A stretch of DNA of 64,000 nt from Mycolicibacterium austroafricanum (GTDB lineage: Bacteria > Actinomycetota > Actinomycetes > Mycobacteriales > Mycobacteriaceae). The translations under genes and the position numbers were made by a program. The stretch is taken from assembly GCF_902705885.1 (NCBI RefSeq), contig NZ_CACSIP010000003.1, forward strand, positions 82,808 to 146,807. Direction: 5' to 3'. Below the pieces are notes generated by a model. It was not told the DNA's origin, searched no databases, and worked only from the letters and a program-made list of their open reading frames with translations. This document shows positions 44,758 to 57,641 of the stretch, in pieces. Each line of letters opens with the position of its first letter. Position 1 is the first letter of the stretch.

Positions 44758-45462
44758 TCACCCGGGTGGGCGCAAAGCAGCAAACTCGTCGGTGACGCGG
44801 TAGCGCGCGTCGGTGAACCGGTACAGCGCCGCCGGTCGGCCCCCACTGCGTCCCGAGCGCGCCGTGGTGCCGGTCCTGGTGATGACGTGACGACGCTCGA
44901 GCACCCGCTGCAGGTTGGTGGCATCGACCTGGTGGCCGAGCGCGGCGCTGTAGATGTCGCGCAGTGTCGACAGCACGAATTCTGCTGGCGCGAGGGCGAA
45001 TCCGATGTTGGTGTAGGAGAGTTTGGCGACCAGACGGTTGTGTGCGTGCTCGACCATCGGGCCGTGGTCGAACGCCATCGGCGGCAGCTCGCTGACCGGG
45101 TGCCACCGGGTGTCGGCGGGCAGTTCCGGGGTGGCGGGGGAGGGCACCAGCCCGAGGAACGTCGACGCGATGGTCCGTCGCTGCGGCACCCGATGCGGGT
45201 CGGAGAACACCGCGAGTTGCTCGAGGTGGGCCAGTTCGCGCAGATCGACCTTTTCGGCGAGTTGGCGCCGGACCGAGCTCGTCAGGTCCTCGTCGTCACC
45301 GAGGCGGCCCCCCGGCAGCGACCACTTCCCGCGTTCGGGGCTCAGGGCGCGCTGCCACAACAGCACATGAAGTGCGGGTTTGTGGCCGGCGCCGGATGCC
45401 CGGCCCTGTCGAACCTGGAACACCGCGGCCAACACTTCGTGGTCGGTGCTAATATGGGCCAT
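44758..45462 (-). CDS. nrtR: NrtR, Nudix-derived repressor of NAD synthesis
   Basis: This 234-residue protein has an N-terminal Nudix-like domain (KWSLPGGRLGDDEDLTSSVRRQLAEKVDL). Its Nudix box lacks the REUxEE glutamates needed for hydrolysis, as in NrtR regulators that only bind ADP-ribose-type ligands. A C-terminal winged HTH follows (QVDATNLQRVLERRHVITRTGTTARSGRSGGRPAALYRF). It is divergent from nadABC. ATG 45462 is seven bases after TATAAT on the minus strand, inside the palindrome, so it is leaderless and probably autoregulated. Confidence 0.92.
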   Translation of the reverse strand: MAHISTDHEVLAAVFQVRQGRASGAGHKPALHVLLWQRALSPERGKWSLPGGRLGDDEDLTSSVRRQLAEKVDLRELAHLEQLAVFSDPHRVPQRRTIASTFLGLVPSPATPELPADTRWHPVSELPPMAFDHGPMVEHAHNRLVAKLSYTNIGFALAPAEFVLSTLRDIYSAALGHQVDATNLQRVLERRHVITRTGTTARSGRSGGRPAALYRFTDARYRVTDEFAALRPPG

Positions 45463-45484
45463 GTTTTCGATTATAAGTCGAAAA
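45450..45484. promoter_or_regulatory. NrtR operator and nrtR/nadA promoters
   Basis: A 21-base palindrome at 45464-45484 has arms TTTTCGA and TCGAAAA around an AT-rich centre. The centre contains TATAAT on the minus strand, the likely nrtR -10. On the plus strand TAATAT (45450-45455) is a likely -10 for nadABC, with the palindrome just after the transcript start. A strong ribosome site AAGGAGG precedes nadA ATG 45510. Binding by NrtR would block both directions. Confidence 0.8.
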
Positions 45485-45509
45485 CCTCGAGGAAGTGAAG
45501 GAGGCGGCT

Positions 45510-46556
45510 ATGACGGTGACCGAACAGATGCCCGCTGACCATCTGATGAGCCGCATCGTCGATGGTCCGGGGGGTTTCTCCGGCATCGACGGTGACGCGC
45601 AATGGGCCGCCGAGGTGCGCCGGCTCGTCGAGCTTCGCGGTGCGACGCTGCTGGCGCACAACTACCAGCTGCCTGCCATCCAGGATGTCGCCGACCACGT
45701 CGGGGACTCGCTGGCACTGTCGCGCATCGCCGCCGAGGCCCCCGAGGACACGATCGTGTTCTGTGGCGTGCACTTCATGGCCGAGACCGCCAAGATCCTC
45801 TCGCCGGCCAAGACCGTGCTGATCCCTGACCAGCGGGCAGGGTGCTCGCTGGCCGACTCGATCACCGCCGACGAGTTGCGTGCGTGGAAGGCTGAGTACC
45901 CCGATGCCGTCGTCGTTTCGTACGTCAACACCACCGCCGCCGTGAAGGCCGAGACCGACATCTGCTGCACCTCGTCCAACGCCGTTGATGTGGTGGCGTC
46001 GATCCCGGCGGACCGCGATGTGCTGTTCTGCCCGGACCAGTTCCTGGGCGCACATGTGCGCCGGGTCACCGGCCGGAAGAACCTGCACGTCTGGGCGGGC
46101 GAATGCCACGTGCACGCCGGCATCAACGGTGACGAGCTCGCCGATCAGGCTCGCACCCATCCCGACGCCGAACTGTTCGTCCATCCCGAGTGCGGGTGCG
46201 CCACATCGGCGCTCTACCTGGCGGGTGAAGGGTCCTTCCCCGAGGATCGGGTCAAGATCCTGTCCACGGGCGGAATGCTGGACGCCGCCCGGGAGACCGG
46301 TGCCCGCCAGGTTCTGGTGGCCACCGAGGTCGGGATGTTGCATCAACTTCGTCGGGCAGCGCCGGATGTGGATTTCCGGGCGGTCAACGAACGGGCCTCG
46401 TGCAGGTACATGAAGATGATCACCCCGGCTGCGCTGTTGCGCTGCCTGGTGGAAGGCGCCGACGAGGTGGACGTGGACGTGGATGTCGCCGCGGCCGCCC
46501 GGCGCAGCGTGACCCGGATGATCGAGATCGGGCAGCCTGGCGGTGGCGGGGAATGA
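45510..46556 (+). CDS. nadA: Quinolinate synthase
   Basis: This 348-residue iron-sulfur enzyme condenses iminoaspartate with dihydroxyacetone phosphate to quinolinate. Conserved cysteines of the cluster are in [29 protein letters not shown] and [17 protein letters not shown] 45510 sits behind AAGGAGG; the GTG at 45495 upstream is less likely. It is the first gene of nadABC, with a one-base-shifted TGATG-type overlap into nadB. Regulation is by NrtR. Confidence 0.97.
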   Translation: MTVTEQMPADHLMSRIVDGPGGFSGIDGDAQWAAEVRRLVELRGATLLAHNYQLPAIQDVADHVGDSLALSRIAAEAPEDTIVFCGVHFMAETAKILSPAKTVLIPDQRAGCSLADSITADELRAWKAEYPDAVVVSYVNTTAAVKAETDICCTSSNAVDVVASIPADRDVLFCPDQFLGAHVRRVTGRKNLHVWAGECHVHAGINGDELADQARTHPDAELFVHPECGCATSALYLAGEGSFPEDRVKILSTGGMLDAARETGARQVLVATEVGMLHQLRRAAPDVDFRAVNERASCRYMKMITPAALLRCLVEGADEVDVDVDVAAAARRSVTRMIEIGQPGGGGE

Positions 46557-48130
46557 CCGCCGCCTGCGGCGGGGCCGCTCTGTGGAGGCAGCGCGCCGAT
46601 GTCGTCGTCATCGGCACCGGGGTCGCGGGCCTTGCCGCCGCTCTTGCGGCGCATCGCCACGGCCGCAGGGTGGTGCTGCTGAGCAAGGGCGGTGAGACCG
46701 CGACGTTCTACGCCCAGGGCGGTATCGCCGTCGTGCTGCCCGACGCCTGTTACGGCACCGGCGATTCCATCGAAGCCCACGTCGCCGACACGCTGGCGGC
46801 GGGCGGCGGGCTGTGCGATGCCGAAGTGGTCCGTTCGATCGTCGCCGACGGACACCGTGCGGTGTCCGATTTGGTCTCCGCCGGTGCATGTTTCGACGAA
46901 TCCGCGCCGGGCCGGTGGGCGGTGACCCGCGAGGGCGGGCACTCCCGCCGCCGCATCATCCACTCGGGCGGGGATGCCACGGGCGCCGAGGTGCAGCGTG
47001 CGTTGGACAGCGCCGCAACCACCCTCGACATCCGCAGGAACCATGTGGCACTGGAGCTGCTGGCGGAATCGGGCACCGTGACGGGCGTACTGGTGCTCAG
47101 CGACGACGGCCCCGGCGTCATCCACGCCCCGTCGGTCATCCTCGCGACCGGCGGTCTGGGCCACCTCTATGAGGCGACCACCAATCCCGAAGGGTCGACC
47201 GGCGACGGTGTGGCGTTGGCGATGTCGGCCGGCTTGGCTGTCGGTGACCTCGAGTTCATCCAGTTCCACCCGACCATGCTGTTCGACGGGCGCGGCAGTG
47301 GCCGCCGTCCCCTGATCACCGAGGCGCTGCGCGGCGAAGGCGCGAAGCTGGTCGACGCCCAGGGAGATTCGATCACCGAGGGCGTGCACCCGATGGGCGA
47401 CCTGGCGCCCCGGGATGTGGTCGCAGCGGCGATCGAGACCCGGCTGGCCGAGTCCGGGGACCGGTGCGTGTATCTCGATGCCCGTCACGTCGCGGACGTG
47501 GCGACGCGTTTCCCCACCGTGACCGCGGCCTGTCTGGCGGTCGGGATTGATCCGGCACGCCAACCGATCCCGGTCGTTCCGGGCGCACACTACAGCTGCG
47601 GTGGGGTGCTGACCGATGTCTGCGGACGCACGGAGCTCGCGGGAGTGTTCGCCGCGGGCGAGGCGGCGCGGACCGGGATGCACGGCGCCAACCGGCTGGC
47701 GTCCAACAGCCTGCTCGAAGGTCTGGTGGTGGGCGGACGAGCCGGTGCTGCCGCAGCCCGGCATGCCGAGGTCGCGGGCCCGGGTCCGGTGGAGACCCCG
47801 GCACTGCCGGTACGGCCCGCGGTGGCCCGCGCCGACCTGCAACATGCCATGACCCGGTACGCTTCCGTCGTCCGCAGCGGTGATGGGCTGCGGCGGTTGC
47901 TCGACGTGCTGGCGGTGGCGACGCCGCGGGTGATCAAGTCGCGCAACGACTTCGAAGAAGCAGCCCTGACCGCTGTCGCCGGGGCGGTGGCCACCGCCGC
48001 GTTGGCCCGCACGGAGTCGCGGGGCTGTCATCACCGCTCGGACTTCCCGGACAGCGATCCGGCGCAGGCGTCCACCGCGGTGCGAGCAGGTGCGGTCGGC
48101 AGTCTCGCGCAGGCGGCGGTGAGTTGCTGA
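46553..48130 (+). CDS. nadB: L-aspartate oxidase
   Basis: This 525-residue FAD enzyme oxidises aspartate to iminoaspartate for NadA. The dinucleotide-binding motif is [17 protein letters not shown] (about residues 16-32). The active-site region includes [38 protein letters not shown] and [24 protein letters not shown]. The start overlaps nadA by four bases (ATGA), and the stop overlaps the nadC ATG. The C-terminus is slightly shorter than in the SdhA-type relatives. Confidence 0.97.
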   Translation: MTAACGGAALWRQRADVVVIGTGVAGLAAALAAHRHGRRVVLLSKGGETATFYAQGGIAVVLPDACYGTGDSIEAHVADTLAAGGGLCDAEVVRSIVADGHRAVSDLVSAGACFDESAPGRWAVTREGGHSRRRIIHSGGDATGAEVQRALDSAATTLDIRRNHVALELLAESGTVTGVLVLSDDGPGVIHAPSVILATGGLGHLYEATTNPEGSTGDGVALAMSAGLAVGDLEFIQFHPTMLFDGRGSGRRPLITEALRGEGAKLVDAQGDSITEGVHPMGDLAPRDVVAAAIETRLAESGDRCVYLDARHVADVATRFPTVTAACLAVGIDPARQPIPVVPGAHYSCGGVLTDVCGRTELAGVFAAGEAARTGMHGANRLASNSLLEGLVVGGRAGAAAARHAEVAGPGPVETPALPVRPAVARADLQHAMTRYASVVRSGDGLRRLLDVLAVATPRVIKSRNDFEEAALTAVAGAVATAALARTESRGCHHRSDFPDSDPAQASTAVRAGAVGSLAQAAVSC

Positions 48131-48987
48131 TGATGCTCACCGAAGACGAGATCGCCGAGGCCCGCACCGTCATCACGCGGGCGCTCGAGGAGGACCTGCG
48201 CTACGGCCCGGATATCACCACCCTCGCCACAGTGCCTGCCGACGCATGGACCACGGCGTCGGTGGTGGCCAGGGAGCCGGGCGTGATCGCAGGCTCGGAT
48301 CTTGCGCTGATGGTGTTCGACGAAGTGCTCGGCGTGGGTGGCTACCGTGTGAAACACCGGGTGCCGGACGGCACCCGCCTGGATGCCGGCGGCGCCGCGC
48401 TGACCGTGCACGCGCCGACACGAGGTCTGCTGACCGCTGAGCGCACCATGCTGAACGTGATGTGCCACCTTTCGGGCATCGCGACCACCACCGCAGCATG
48501 GGTGGATGCCGTGGCAGGAACGGGAGCGCAGATCAGGGACACCCGCAAGACCCTGCCCGGCCTGCGTGCACTGCAGAAGTACGCGGTGCGGGTCGGCGGC
48601 GGCGTCAACCACCGGATGGGGCTGGGGGACGCGGCGCTGATCAAGGACAACCATGTGGCCGCGGCCGGGTCGGTGGTCTCTGCGCTGCGTCAAGTCCGCG
48701 CTGCCGCTCCGGATGTGCCGTGCGAGGTGGAGGTCGACTCGCTGGAGGAACTCGACGACGTGCTCGCCGAGGGCGTGGAACTGGTGTTGCTGGACAACTT
48801 CCCGGTATGGCAGACGCAGATCGCGGCGCAACGCCGCGCTGCGCGATCTCCGGACACGAAACTGGAGTCCTCGGGCGGGCTGTCGCTGCCGAACGCCGCG
48901 GACTATGCGGGAACAGGCGTGGACTATTTGGCGGTGGGGGCGCTCACGCATTCGGTGCAGGTGCTCGACCTGGGGTTGGATCTGTAG
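48130..48987 (+). CDS. nadC: Nicotinate-nucleotide pyrophosphorylase (quinolinate PRTase)
   Basis: This 285-residue phosphoribosyltransferase makes nicotinate mononucleotide from quinolinate and PRPP. RDTRKTLPGLRALQKYAVRVGGGVNHRMGLGDAALIKDNH is the conserved active-site stretch, and EVEVDSLEELDDVL and LESSGGLSL follow. ATG 48130 overlaps the nadB stop and gives the length known in mycobacteria; TTG 48124 was rejected. It is the last enzyme of de novo NAD synthesis in this operon. Confidence 0.97.
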   Translation: MMLTEDEIAEARTVITRALEEDLRYGPDITTLATVPADAWTTASVVAREPGVIAGSDLALMVFDEVLGVGGYRVKHRVPDGTRLDAGGAALTVHAPTRGLLTAERTMLNVMCHLSGIATTTAAWVDAVAGTGAQIRDTRKTLPGLRALQKYAVRVGGGVNHRMGLGDAALIKDNHVAAAGSVVSALRQVRAAAPDVPCEVEVDSLEELDDVLAEGVELVLLDNFPVWQTQIAAQRRAARSPDTKLESSGGLSLPNAADYAGTGVDYLAVGALTHSVQVLDLGLDL

Positions 48988-48988
48988 C

Positions 48989-49465
48989 GTGACCCGTTCC
49001 TCGGCCCGCGGGGGCATGCTCGTCGTCACGCTCGGGGTGGCAGTGCTGGCGCTGGGTTTGGCTGTGTTCGCGCTGGTGCGCCCCACCGGCACGCAGCCGC
49101 AATACACCGACGCCCAGCGCAGCGACGCCGAGACCGCGATCTGTGCGGCATTCCAGACCGTGCGTACCGGGGTGGAGACGAACACGAACCGGCAACCGCC
49201 GGGCGGCGCCGACGACATCGGCGGTGCGCTCGCGGTAGCCGCCAACGCCAGGGTGGCGCTTTACGACGGCGGGCAGTACCTGCTCGCCCGTCTGGACCCG
49301 GCGACCCCCGCAGACCTCGCAGACCAGATCCGGAAGTTCGGCAACCAGCTGATGGACATCGGCGCCGCCGCGACCGCGGGTGTGCCCAACACCGATCCGG
49401 CGCAGTCCGACCGGCTCGAGCAGGCCGAGGCCACCGGCGACGTCATCACCGGTCTGTGCGGCTAG
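48989..49465 (+). CDS. Single-pass membrane or exported protein of unknown function
   Basis: This 158-residue protein (Rv1597 position) has an N-terminal hydrophobic helix (MLVVTLGVAVLALGLAVFALV, about residues 10-30) after a basic start, so it is an anchor or an uncleaved signal. The rest is extracytoplasmic, with two cysteines (AICAAF and GLCG at the C-terminus) that could form a disulfide. GTG 48989 begins two bases after nadC, so it is probably cotranscribed. I recognise no family function. Confidence 0.75.
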   Translation: MTRSSARGGMLVVTLGVAVLALGLAVFALVRPTGTQPQYTDAQRSDAETAICAAFQTVRTGVETNTNRQPPGGADDIGGALAVAANARVALYDGGQYLLARLDPATPADLADQIRKFGNQLMDIGAAATAGVPNTDPAQSDRLEQAEATGDVITGLCG

Positions 49466-49493
49466 CGTGACGCGGTGAAGGCCGAACCGTCGA

Positions 49494-50132
49494 TCAGGCC
49501 GTGGCCGGTCCCCGCCGAAGCAGCGCCAGCACCACGGCGGCCGTTGCGAACAGGCCGGAGAACACCCGATTGAGCATCGTCTGCTGCCGCGGAGTTCGGA
49601 GCCACACCAGTAACCGCACCGACAGCGCGGCGTAACACCCCATCACGACCAGATCAACAGCCACCATCGTGACCCCGATGGCAAGGTACTGGGGCACGAG
49701 CGGTGCCGTGGGAACCACGAACTGCGGCATCACCGCCAGAAAGAACAGCAGGCCTTTCGGGTTCGTGGCATTCACCAGAAATCCTCGCGCCAGCAGCGAT
49801 GTGCGGCGGGCGTCGACGGCTCGGTGCACCTGGGCATCGAGGTCGAGTGGGGCGCTGCGCCACTGCCGGACCGCCAGATAGGCCAGATACGCCACACCCA
49901 ACCATTTGATGACGGTGAAGGCCAGAATGGAATTCACCACTGCGGCGCCCAACCCGACTGCGACCAGCGTCAGCTGCAACATGAGCCCCACTTCGAGGCC
50001 GACGATGCTCCAGTACCCGCGCTTGACTCCGTGCGTCAGGCCGGTGGCCATCGATTGGATGGCGCCGGCCCCCGGCGACACCGCGATCACGATGGCTGCG
50101 CCGAAGAACGCCAGCCACATCTGCCAGGTCAT
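49494..50132 (-). CDS. LysE/RhtB-family amino-acid exporter
   Basis: This 212-residue membrane protein has about six helices and the family N-terminus (FFGAAIVIAVSPGAGAIQSMATGLTHGVKRGYWSIVGLEVG). NATNPKGLLFFLAVMPQFV is also typical. The substrate cannot be told from sequence; members export Lys, Thr, homoserine or other amino acids. It overlaps the upstream oxidoreductase gene by three to four bases (ATGA). It lies divergent from the his operon. Confidence 0.9.
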   Translation of the reverse strand: MTWQMWLAFFGAAIVIAVSPGAGAIQSMATGLTHGVKRGYWSIVGLEVGLMLQLTLVAVGLGAAVVNSILAFTVIKWLGVAYLAYLAVRQWRSAPLDLDAQVHRAVDARRTSLLARGFLVNATNPKGLLFFLAVMPQFVVPTAPLVPQYLAIGVTMVAVDLVVMGCYAALSVRLLVWLRTPRQQTMLNRVFSGLFATAAVVLALLRRGPATA

Positions 50133-50554
50133 GGAGCGATATCGGCGACGAAGACCCCGGAGCGTTTGGCGAGGCTCTGGGCCACTCGGGGCAGCGAGGC
50201 GTCGACTGTGCCGGCAGGGAGCACCCGCGGATGGATCAGGTGCAGCGTTTTCTTGCCGATCTGGATGTCCGCCTCACCGGCTGCGAGCACGTTCTTGACC
50301 CAGTTGGTCTTGCCGTGCGCCAAACCGATCGCCAGCACCTGTCCTTTTCGGTACGGCGTGACGATGGTCTCGTAGTCCTTGCCTGACGTACGTCCCCGGT
50401 GCTTGATCACACCGAGCCCAGGCATCCGTTTGGAGAGCGGCCGAAGTAGCGGGTTGATGTATTTGATCTGCAGCCTTTCGAACCACGGCGGAAAGATCAT
50501 CGGCACGCCTGGTGCGTTGTTGGGGTGGTCGCTCCTGCTTGGCCGATCGGACAT
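50129..50554 (-). CDS. Deazaflavin (F420)-dependent nitroreductase-family protein
   Basis: This 141-residue protein is of the DUF385/Ddn-like FDOR family (Rv1598c position). [51 protein letters not shown] is the typical split-barrel cofactor-binding core. Mycobacterial members use F420H2 or related flavins; the substrate is unknown. ATG 50554 follows GGAGG at eight bases. The longer frame lies antisense to hisD and is a shadow. It is divergent from hisD. Confidence 0.88.
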   Translation of the reverse strand: MSDRPSRSDHPNNAPGVPMIFPPWFERLQIKYINPLLRPLSKRMPGLGVIKHRGRTSGKDYETIVTPYRKGQVLAIGLAHGKTNWVKNVLAAGEADIQIGKKTLHLIHPRVLPAGTVDASLPRVAQSLAKRSGVFVADIAP

Positions 50555-50602
50555 GACGTCGCCTCCGATACCGATTTGTGCTGCTCTGGGACAATGGTCA
50601 GC

Positions 50603-53680
<3,078 letters not shown>

Positions 53681-53684
<4 letters not shown>

Positions 53685-54301
53685 CAAAGAAACTCGTCGT
53701 GCTGGACTACGGGTCGGGCAACCTGCGTTCGGCGCAACGGGCGCTGCAGCGTGTTGGTGCCGACGTCGAGGTGTCCGCCGACCCGGCGGCCGCGATGGCC
53801 GCCGACGGCCTCGTGGTGCCAGGGGTGGGAGCCTTCGAGTCGTGCATGACGGGGCTGCGCAAGATCGGCGGGGAGAAGATCATCGCCGACCGACTGGCAG
53901 CCGGACGTCCCGTGCTCGGGGTGTGCGTGGGGATGCAGATTCTGTTCGCCCGCGGCGTCGAGTTCGGCATCGAGACGACCGGTTGCGGGCAGTGGCCCGG
54001 CGCGGTCATCCGCCTGGATGCCCCGGTGATCCCGCACATGGGATGGAACGTCGTCGATGCGCCCAGCGGCAGTGTGCTGTTCGACGGGATGGACGCCGAC
54101 ACCCGCTTCTACTTCGTGCACTCTTATGCGGCGCAGTTGTGGGAAGGCGATCCCGACGCGCTGTTGACCTGGGCCACCCACGAGGTGTCGTTCCTGGCTG
54201 CGGTCGAGGACGGCCCATTGGCCGCCACCCAGTTCCACCCGGAGAAGAGCGGTGACGCCGGTGCCCATCTGCTGTCGAACTGGATGAAGGCGCTAAATTG
54301 A
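53681..54301 (+). CDS. hisH: Imidazole glycerol phosphate synthase, glutaminase subunit
   Basis: This 206-residue class I glutamine amidotransferase passes ammonia to HisF. The catalytic triad is visible: Cys in [11 protein letters not shown], and His and Glu in [21 protein letters not shown] is at the N-terminus. GTG 53681 overlaps the hisB stop by four bases. Its stop overlaps the TTG of hisA. Confidence 0.97.
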
Positions 54302-55068
54302 CCAGCGTGAACGCCACGGTGAATGCGACCACCCCCACGCTGATCCTGCTGCCCGCCGTCGACGTGGTCGACGGACGTGCGGTGCGTCTGGTGCAGGGCC
54401 AGGCCGGCAGCGAGACCGAGTACGGCTCGGCGCTCGACGCCGCGATGACCTGGCAGCGTGACGGTGCCGAGTGGATCCATCTGGTGGACCTCGACGCTGC
54501 GTTCGGCCGGGGCTCCAACCGGGAACTGCTCGCCGAGGTCGTCGGCAGGCTCGACGTCGCTGTCGAACTGTCCGGGGGCATCCGGGACGACGAGTCGCTG
54601 GCAGCGGCGCTGGCCACCGGATGCGCGCGGGTCAACCTGGGCACCGCGGCGCTGGAGAACCCGCAATGGTGCGCCAAGGTCGTCGCCGAGCACGGCGAAC
54701 GTGTGGCCGTCGGGCTCGACGTCAAGATCGCAGCAGGCGAGCACCGGCTCCGTGGTCGCGGCTGGGAGACCGACGGCGGCGATCTGTGGCCGGTGCTGGA
54801 ACGCCTTGACCGCGAAGGCTGTTCGCGTTTCGTCGTCACCGACGTCACCAAAGACGGCACCCTCAACGGGCCGAATCTGGACCTGCTGACCAAGGTCACC
54901 GAGCGCACCGACGCCCCCGTCATCGCCTCCGGCGGGGTGTCCAGTCTGGACGATCTGCGCGCGATCGCCACCCTGACCGGCCGCGGGATGGAGGGTGCAA
55001 TCGTCGGGAAAGCCCTGTACGCAGGACGATTCACGCTGCCGCAGGCACTGGCCGCGGTCACCACGTGA
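54298..55068 (+). CDS. priA: Phosphoribosyl isomerase HisA, probably bifunctional PriA (HisA/TrpF)
   Basis: This 256-residue barrel isomerase acts on ProFAR in histidine synthesis. In actinobacteria lacking trpF, the same enzyme (PriA) also isomerises phosphoribosyl-anthranilate for tryptophan. [20 protein letters not shown] and [19 protein letters not shown] carry the two catalytic aspartates, and RGRGWETDG is the mobile loop with the Arg/Trp features of PriA. The start is TTG 54298 overlapping hisH (TTGA), or GTG 54307, which gives a length nearer the mycobacterial norm. No trpF is present in the trp cluster here, which supports dual function. Confidence 0.93.
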   Translation: MTSVNATVNATTPTLILLPAVDVVDGRAVRLVQGQAGSETEYGSALDAAMTWQRDGAEWIHLVDLDAAFGRGSNRELLAEVVGRLDVAVELSGGIRDDESLAAALATGCARVNLGTAALENPQWCAKVVAEHGERVAVGLDVKIAAGEHRLRGRGWETDGGDLWPVLERLDREGCSRFVVTDVTKDGTLNGPNLDLLTKVTERTDAPVIASGGVSSLDDLRAIATLTGRGMEGAIVGKALYAGRFTLPQALAAVTT

Positions 55069-55874
55069 CCGTCGACCTGGCCCCGTTGCTCGCCACCGCG
55101 GCCGACGTGCTCGATGCCGCGTCGACGCAGTTCATCGCGGGCCACCGGGCCGATTCCGCAGTCGCCAAGAAGGGCAACGACTTCGCCACCGAGGTGGATC
55201 TGGCCATCGAACGCCGGGTGGTCGCCGAGCTGACCCGGTTGACCGGCATCGGGGTGCACGGCGAGGAGTTCGGCGGCGAGCCGCTGGACTCCGAGTTGGT
55301 GTGGGTGCTCGACCCGATCGACGGGACGTTCAACTACGCCGCCGGCCTGCCGACGGCGGCGATGCTGCTGGGTCTGCTCGCCGACGGCGAGCCGGTGCTG
55401 GGACTGACCTGGTTGCCCTTCACCGGGCAGCGCTACACCGCGATGGTCGGGGAGCCGGTGCGTTGCAACGGCGAGGTGCTGCAGGCGCTGGCGCCCGCGG
55501 CGCTTTCTGATTCGGTGGTGGGGATCGGGACCTTCAACATCGATTCGCGCGGTCACTACCCGGGCCGGTACCGGATGGCCGTTCTGGAGGGGCTGAGCCG
55601 TGAGTGTTCGCGACTGCGGATGCACGGGGCGACGGGAATCGACCTCGCCTACGTCGCGGCCGGCATCCTCGGCGGGGCAATCAGTTTCGGCCACCATGTG
55701 TGGGACCACGCCGCCGGGGTGGCGCTGGTGCGGGCCGCAGGCGGGATCGTCACCGACCTCGCCGGTCGGCCGTGGACGGTGTCCTCGCCGTCGGCGCTGG
55801 TGGCGGCGCCCGGCGTGCACGAGCAGATGCTGGAGATCGTGCGAGCCGTCGGGGAGCCGGAGGACTACGCATGA
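55065..55874 (+). CDS. impA: Inositol monophosphatase-family phosphatase ImpA
   Basis: This 269-residue IMPase-fold phosphatase has metal-site motifs VHGEEFGG (Glu), [14 protein letters not shown] and [15 protein letters not shown]. The family includes inositol-1-phosphatases and histidinol-phosphatases. It lies inside the his operon, coupled to hisA and hisF by four-base overlaps, and HisB lacks a phosphatase domain. A part in histidinol-phosphate hydrolysis is therefore possible, although the known mycobacterial HisN is another gene. An inositol role (PIM synthesis) is the usual annotation. Confidence 0.88.
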   Translation: MTVDLAPLLATAADVLDAASTQFIAGHRADSAVAKKGNDFATEVDLAIERRVVAELTRLTGIGVHGEEFGGEPLDSELVWVLDPIDGTFNYAAGLPTAAMLLGLLADGEPVLGLTWLPFTGQRYTAMVGEPVRCNGEVLQALAPAALSDSVVGIGTFNIDSRGHYPGRYRMAVLEGLSRECSRLRMHGATGIDLAYVAAGILGGAISFGHHVWDHAAGVALVRAAGGIVTDLAGRPWTVSSPSALVAAPGVHEQMLEIVRAVGEPEDYA

Positions 55875-56656
55875 CGGCCGCCAGTGACGTTGCCACCCGG
55901 GTGATCCCGTGCCTGGACGTCGACGACGGACGAGTGGTCAAGGGAGTGAACTTCGAGAACCTGCGTGATGCAGGCGATCCTGTCGAACTCGCTGCCGCCT
56001 ACGACGCCGAGGGCGCCGACGAGTTGACGTTCCTCGACGTGACGGCTTCATCGTCGGGCCGGGCCACCATGCTCGAGGTGGTCAGACGCACCGCCGAACA
56101 GGTGTTCATCCCCCTCACCGTCGGCGGTGGGGTCAGAACGGTCGCCGACGTCGACGTCCTGCTGCGCGCCGGGGCCGACAAGGTCGCGGTCAACACCGCG
56201 GCGATCGCACGTCCGGAGTTGCTCTCGGAGCTGTCCCGGCAGTTCGGCTCGCAGTGCATCGTGCTGTCGGTGGACGCCCGCACGGTACCCGAAGGGGGCG
56301 AGGCCACCACGTCGGGCTGGGAGGTGACCACCCACGGCGGTCGCCGCGGCACCGGCATCGACGCGATCGAATGGGCGGCCCGCGGCGCCGAGCTCGGGGT
56401 CGGTGAGATCCTGCTCAACTCGATGGACTACGACGGCACCAAGGCCGGTTTCGACCTGAAGATGCTGCGCGCGGTGCGGGGCGCGGTGTCGGTTCCGGTG
56501 ATCGCCAGCGGCGGAGCGGGCGCCGTGGAACATTTTGCGCCCGCGGTTGTTGCAGGTGCCGACGCCGTCCTGGCCGCCAGCGTGTTCCACTTCCGGGAGC
56601 TGACCATCGGCCAGGTCAAGGCCGCGATGGCGGCCGAAGGGATTGTGGTGAGGTGA
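55871..56656 (+). CDS. hisF: Imidazole glycerol phosphate synthase, cyclase subunit
   Basis: This 261-residue barrel enzyme uses ammonia from HisH to close the imidazole ring and release [23 protein letters not shown] has the catalytic Asp near residue 15, TVGGGVRT and [15 protein letters not shown] contain the second Asp, and [13 protein letters not shown] binds phosphate. ATG 55871 overlaps impA (ATGA). The gap after it, before hisI, is the only sizeable break in the his operon. Confidence 0.97.
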   Translation: MTAASDVATRVIPCLDVDDGRVVKGVNFENLRDAGDPVELAAAYDAEGADELTFLDVTASSSGRATMLEVVRRTAEQVFIPLTVGGGVRTVADVDVLLRAGADKVAVNTAAIARPELLSELSRQFGSQCIVLSVDARTVPEGGEATTSGWEVTTHGGRRGTGIDAIEWAARGAELGVGEILLNSMDYDGTKAGFDLKMLRAVRGAVSVPVIASGGAGAVEHFAPAVVAGADAVLAASVFHFRELTIGQVKAAMAAEGIVVR

Positions 56657-56680
56657 CTGTGTCCGGGAGGGCGTGCATCG

Positions 56681-56743
56681 CGCCGAATTCCGATTTTTGG
56701 CGGGAAAGTGCGAGAGCGGCCCTACAAAAGTCGGATTTCGGCG
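56681..56743. repeat. Inverted repeat between hisF and hisI
   Basis: Arms of 18 bases (56681-56698 and 56726-56743) read CGCCGAATTCCGATTTTT and AAAAGTCGGATTTCGGCG. They pair with two mismatches around a 27-base centre. No ribosome site or ORF lies in it. It could be a transcript-processing or attenuation hairpin inside the operon, or one copy of a dispersed mycobacterial intergenic repeat. No target-site duplication was seen. Confidence 0.7.
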
Positions 56744-56791
56744 TGCCAGGAGTAGGCCCGAGCGCTGGAACGGAAAGTCGGGGCGGTGCAG

Positions 56792-57148
56792 ATGACTCTT
56801 GACAGCAAGATCGCGACGCGCCTCAAGCGCACCGCCGATGGCCTGTTCACCGCGGTGGTGCAGGAGCGCGGGACCGGTCAGGTGCTGATGGTGGCGTGGA
56901 TGGACGACGACGCGCTGGCCCGCACGTTGGAAACCCGTGAGGCTACGTACTTTTCACGTTCCCGAGGGCAGCAGTGGATCAAAGGCGCGACCTCTGGGCA
57001 CACCCAGCATGTGCACTCGGTGCGGCTGGACTGTGACGGAGACACGGTGCTGCTCGAGGTGGACCAGGTCGGCGGCGCCTGTCACACCGGCGACCACACC
57101 TGCTTCGACGCGGATCTGCTGCTGGCGCCGCAGGATCAGGCGGACTGA
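56792..57148 (+). CDS. hisI: Phosphoribosyl-AMP cyclohydrolase
   Basis: This 118-residue enzyme opens the adenine ring of PR-AMP. The zinc and magnesium motifs are complete: [27 protein letters not shown] with three cysteines, and the [23 protein letters not shown] and [11 protein letters not shown] blocks. ATG 56792 ([10 protein letters not shown]) was preferred to the GTG six bases earlier because it matches the mycobacterial N-terminus. It is monofunctional; HisE is encoded elsewhere. Its end overlaps bcp on the other strand by 13 bases. Confidence 0.96.
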   Translation: MTLDSKIATRLKRTADGLFTAVVQERGTGQVLMVAWMDDDALARTLETREATYFSRSRGQQWIKGATSGHTQHVHSVRLDCDGDTVLLEVDQVGGACHTGDHTCFDADLLLAPQDQAD

Positions 57149-57609
57149 CGCTGCCGCAGCACCTCGAGCGCCTTGTCGGCGTGGGTGTCCATGCTGAACT
57201 CGCTGGCGATCACCGCGAGCACGGTGCGGTCGGTGTCGATGACGAACGTCGTGCGCTTGACCGGCATCAGCTTGCCCAGCAGGCCCCGCTTGACCCCGAA
57301 CTGCGTCGCCACCACCCCGTCGGCGTCCGACAGCAGGGGATAGTCGAAGCTCTGCTGCTCGGCGAACTTCGCCTGCTTGTCGACGGCGTCGGCGCTGATG
57401 CCCACCCGGCTGGCGCCCACGGCGGCGAACTCGGCGGCCAGGTCGCGGAAGTGACAGGCCTCCTTGGTGCAGCCCGGCGTCATCGCCGCAGGATAGAAGA
57501 ACAACACGATCGGTCCGCTCGCCAGCAGTTCGGTCAGCGTCCGCGTCGTCCCTGTCTGGTCGGGTAGTTCGAAGTCGGACACCCGGTCACCCTGCTTGAT
57601 GCGGTCCAT
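57136..57609 (-). CDS. bcpB: Peroxiredoxin of the Bcp/PrxQ type
   Basis: This 157-residue thiol peroxidase has [16 protein letters not shown], with peroxidatic and resolving cysteines five positions apart, the intramolecular 2-Cys Bcp arrangement. [10 protein letters not shown] and [13 protein letters not shown] fit the fold. ATG 57609 is favoured over GTG 57618: TACGGT (minus strand, 57622-57617) ends seven bases upstream. It is divergent from trpE with only 32 bases between the start codons, so the promoters overlap. Confidence 0.92.
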   Translation of the reverse strand: MDRIKQGDRVSDFELPDQTGTTRTLTELLASGPIVLFFYPAAMTPGCTKEACHFRDLAAEFAAVGASRVGISADAVDKQAKFAEQQSFDYPLLSDADGVVATQFGVKRGLLGKLMPVKRTTFVIDTDRTVLAVIASEFSMDTHADKALEVLRQRQSA

Positions 57610-57641
57610 GGTTCCCACCGTACGTCTGGGAGGATGGCACG

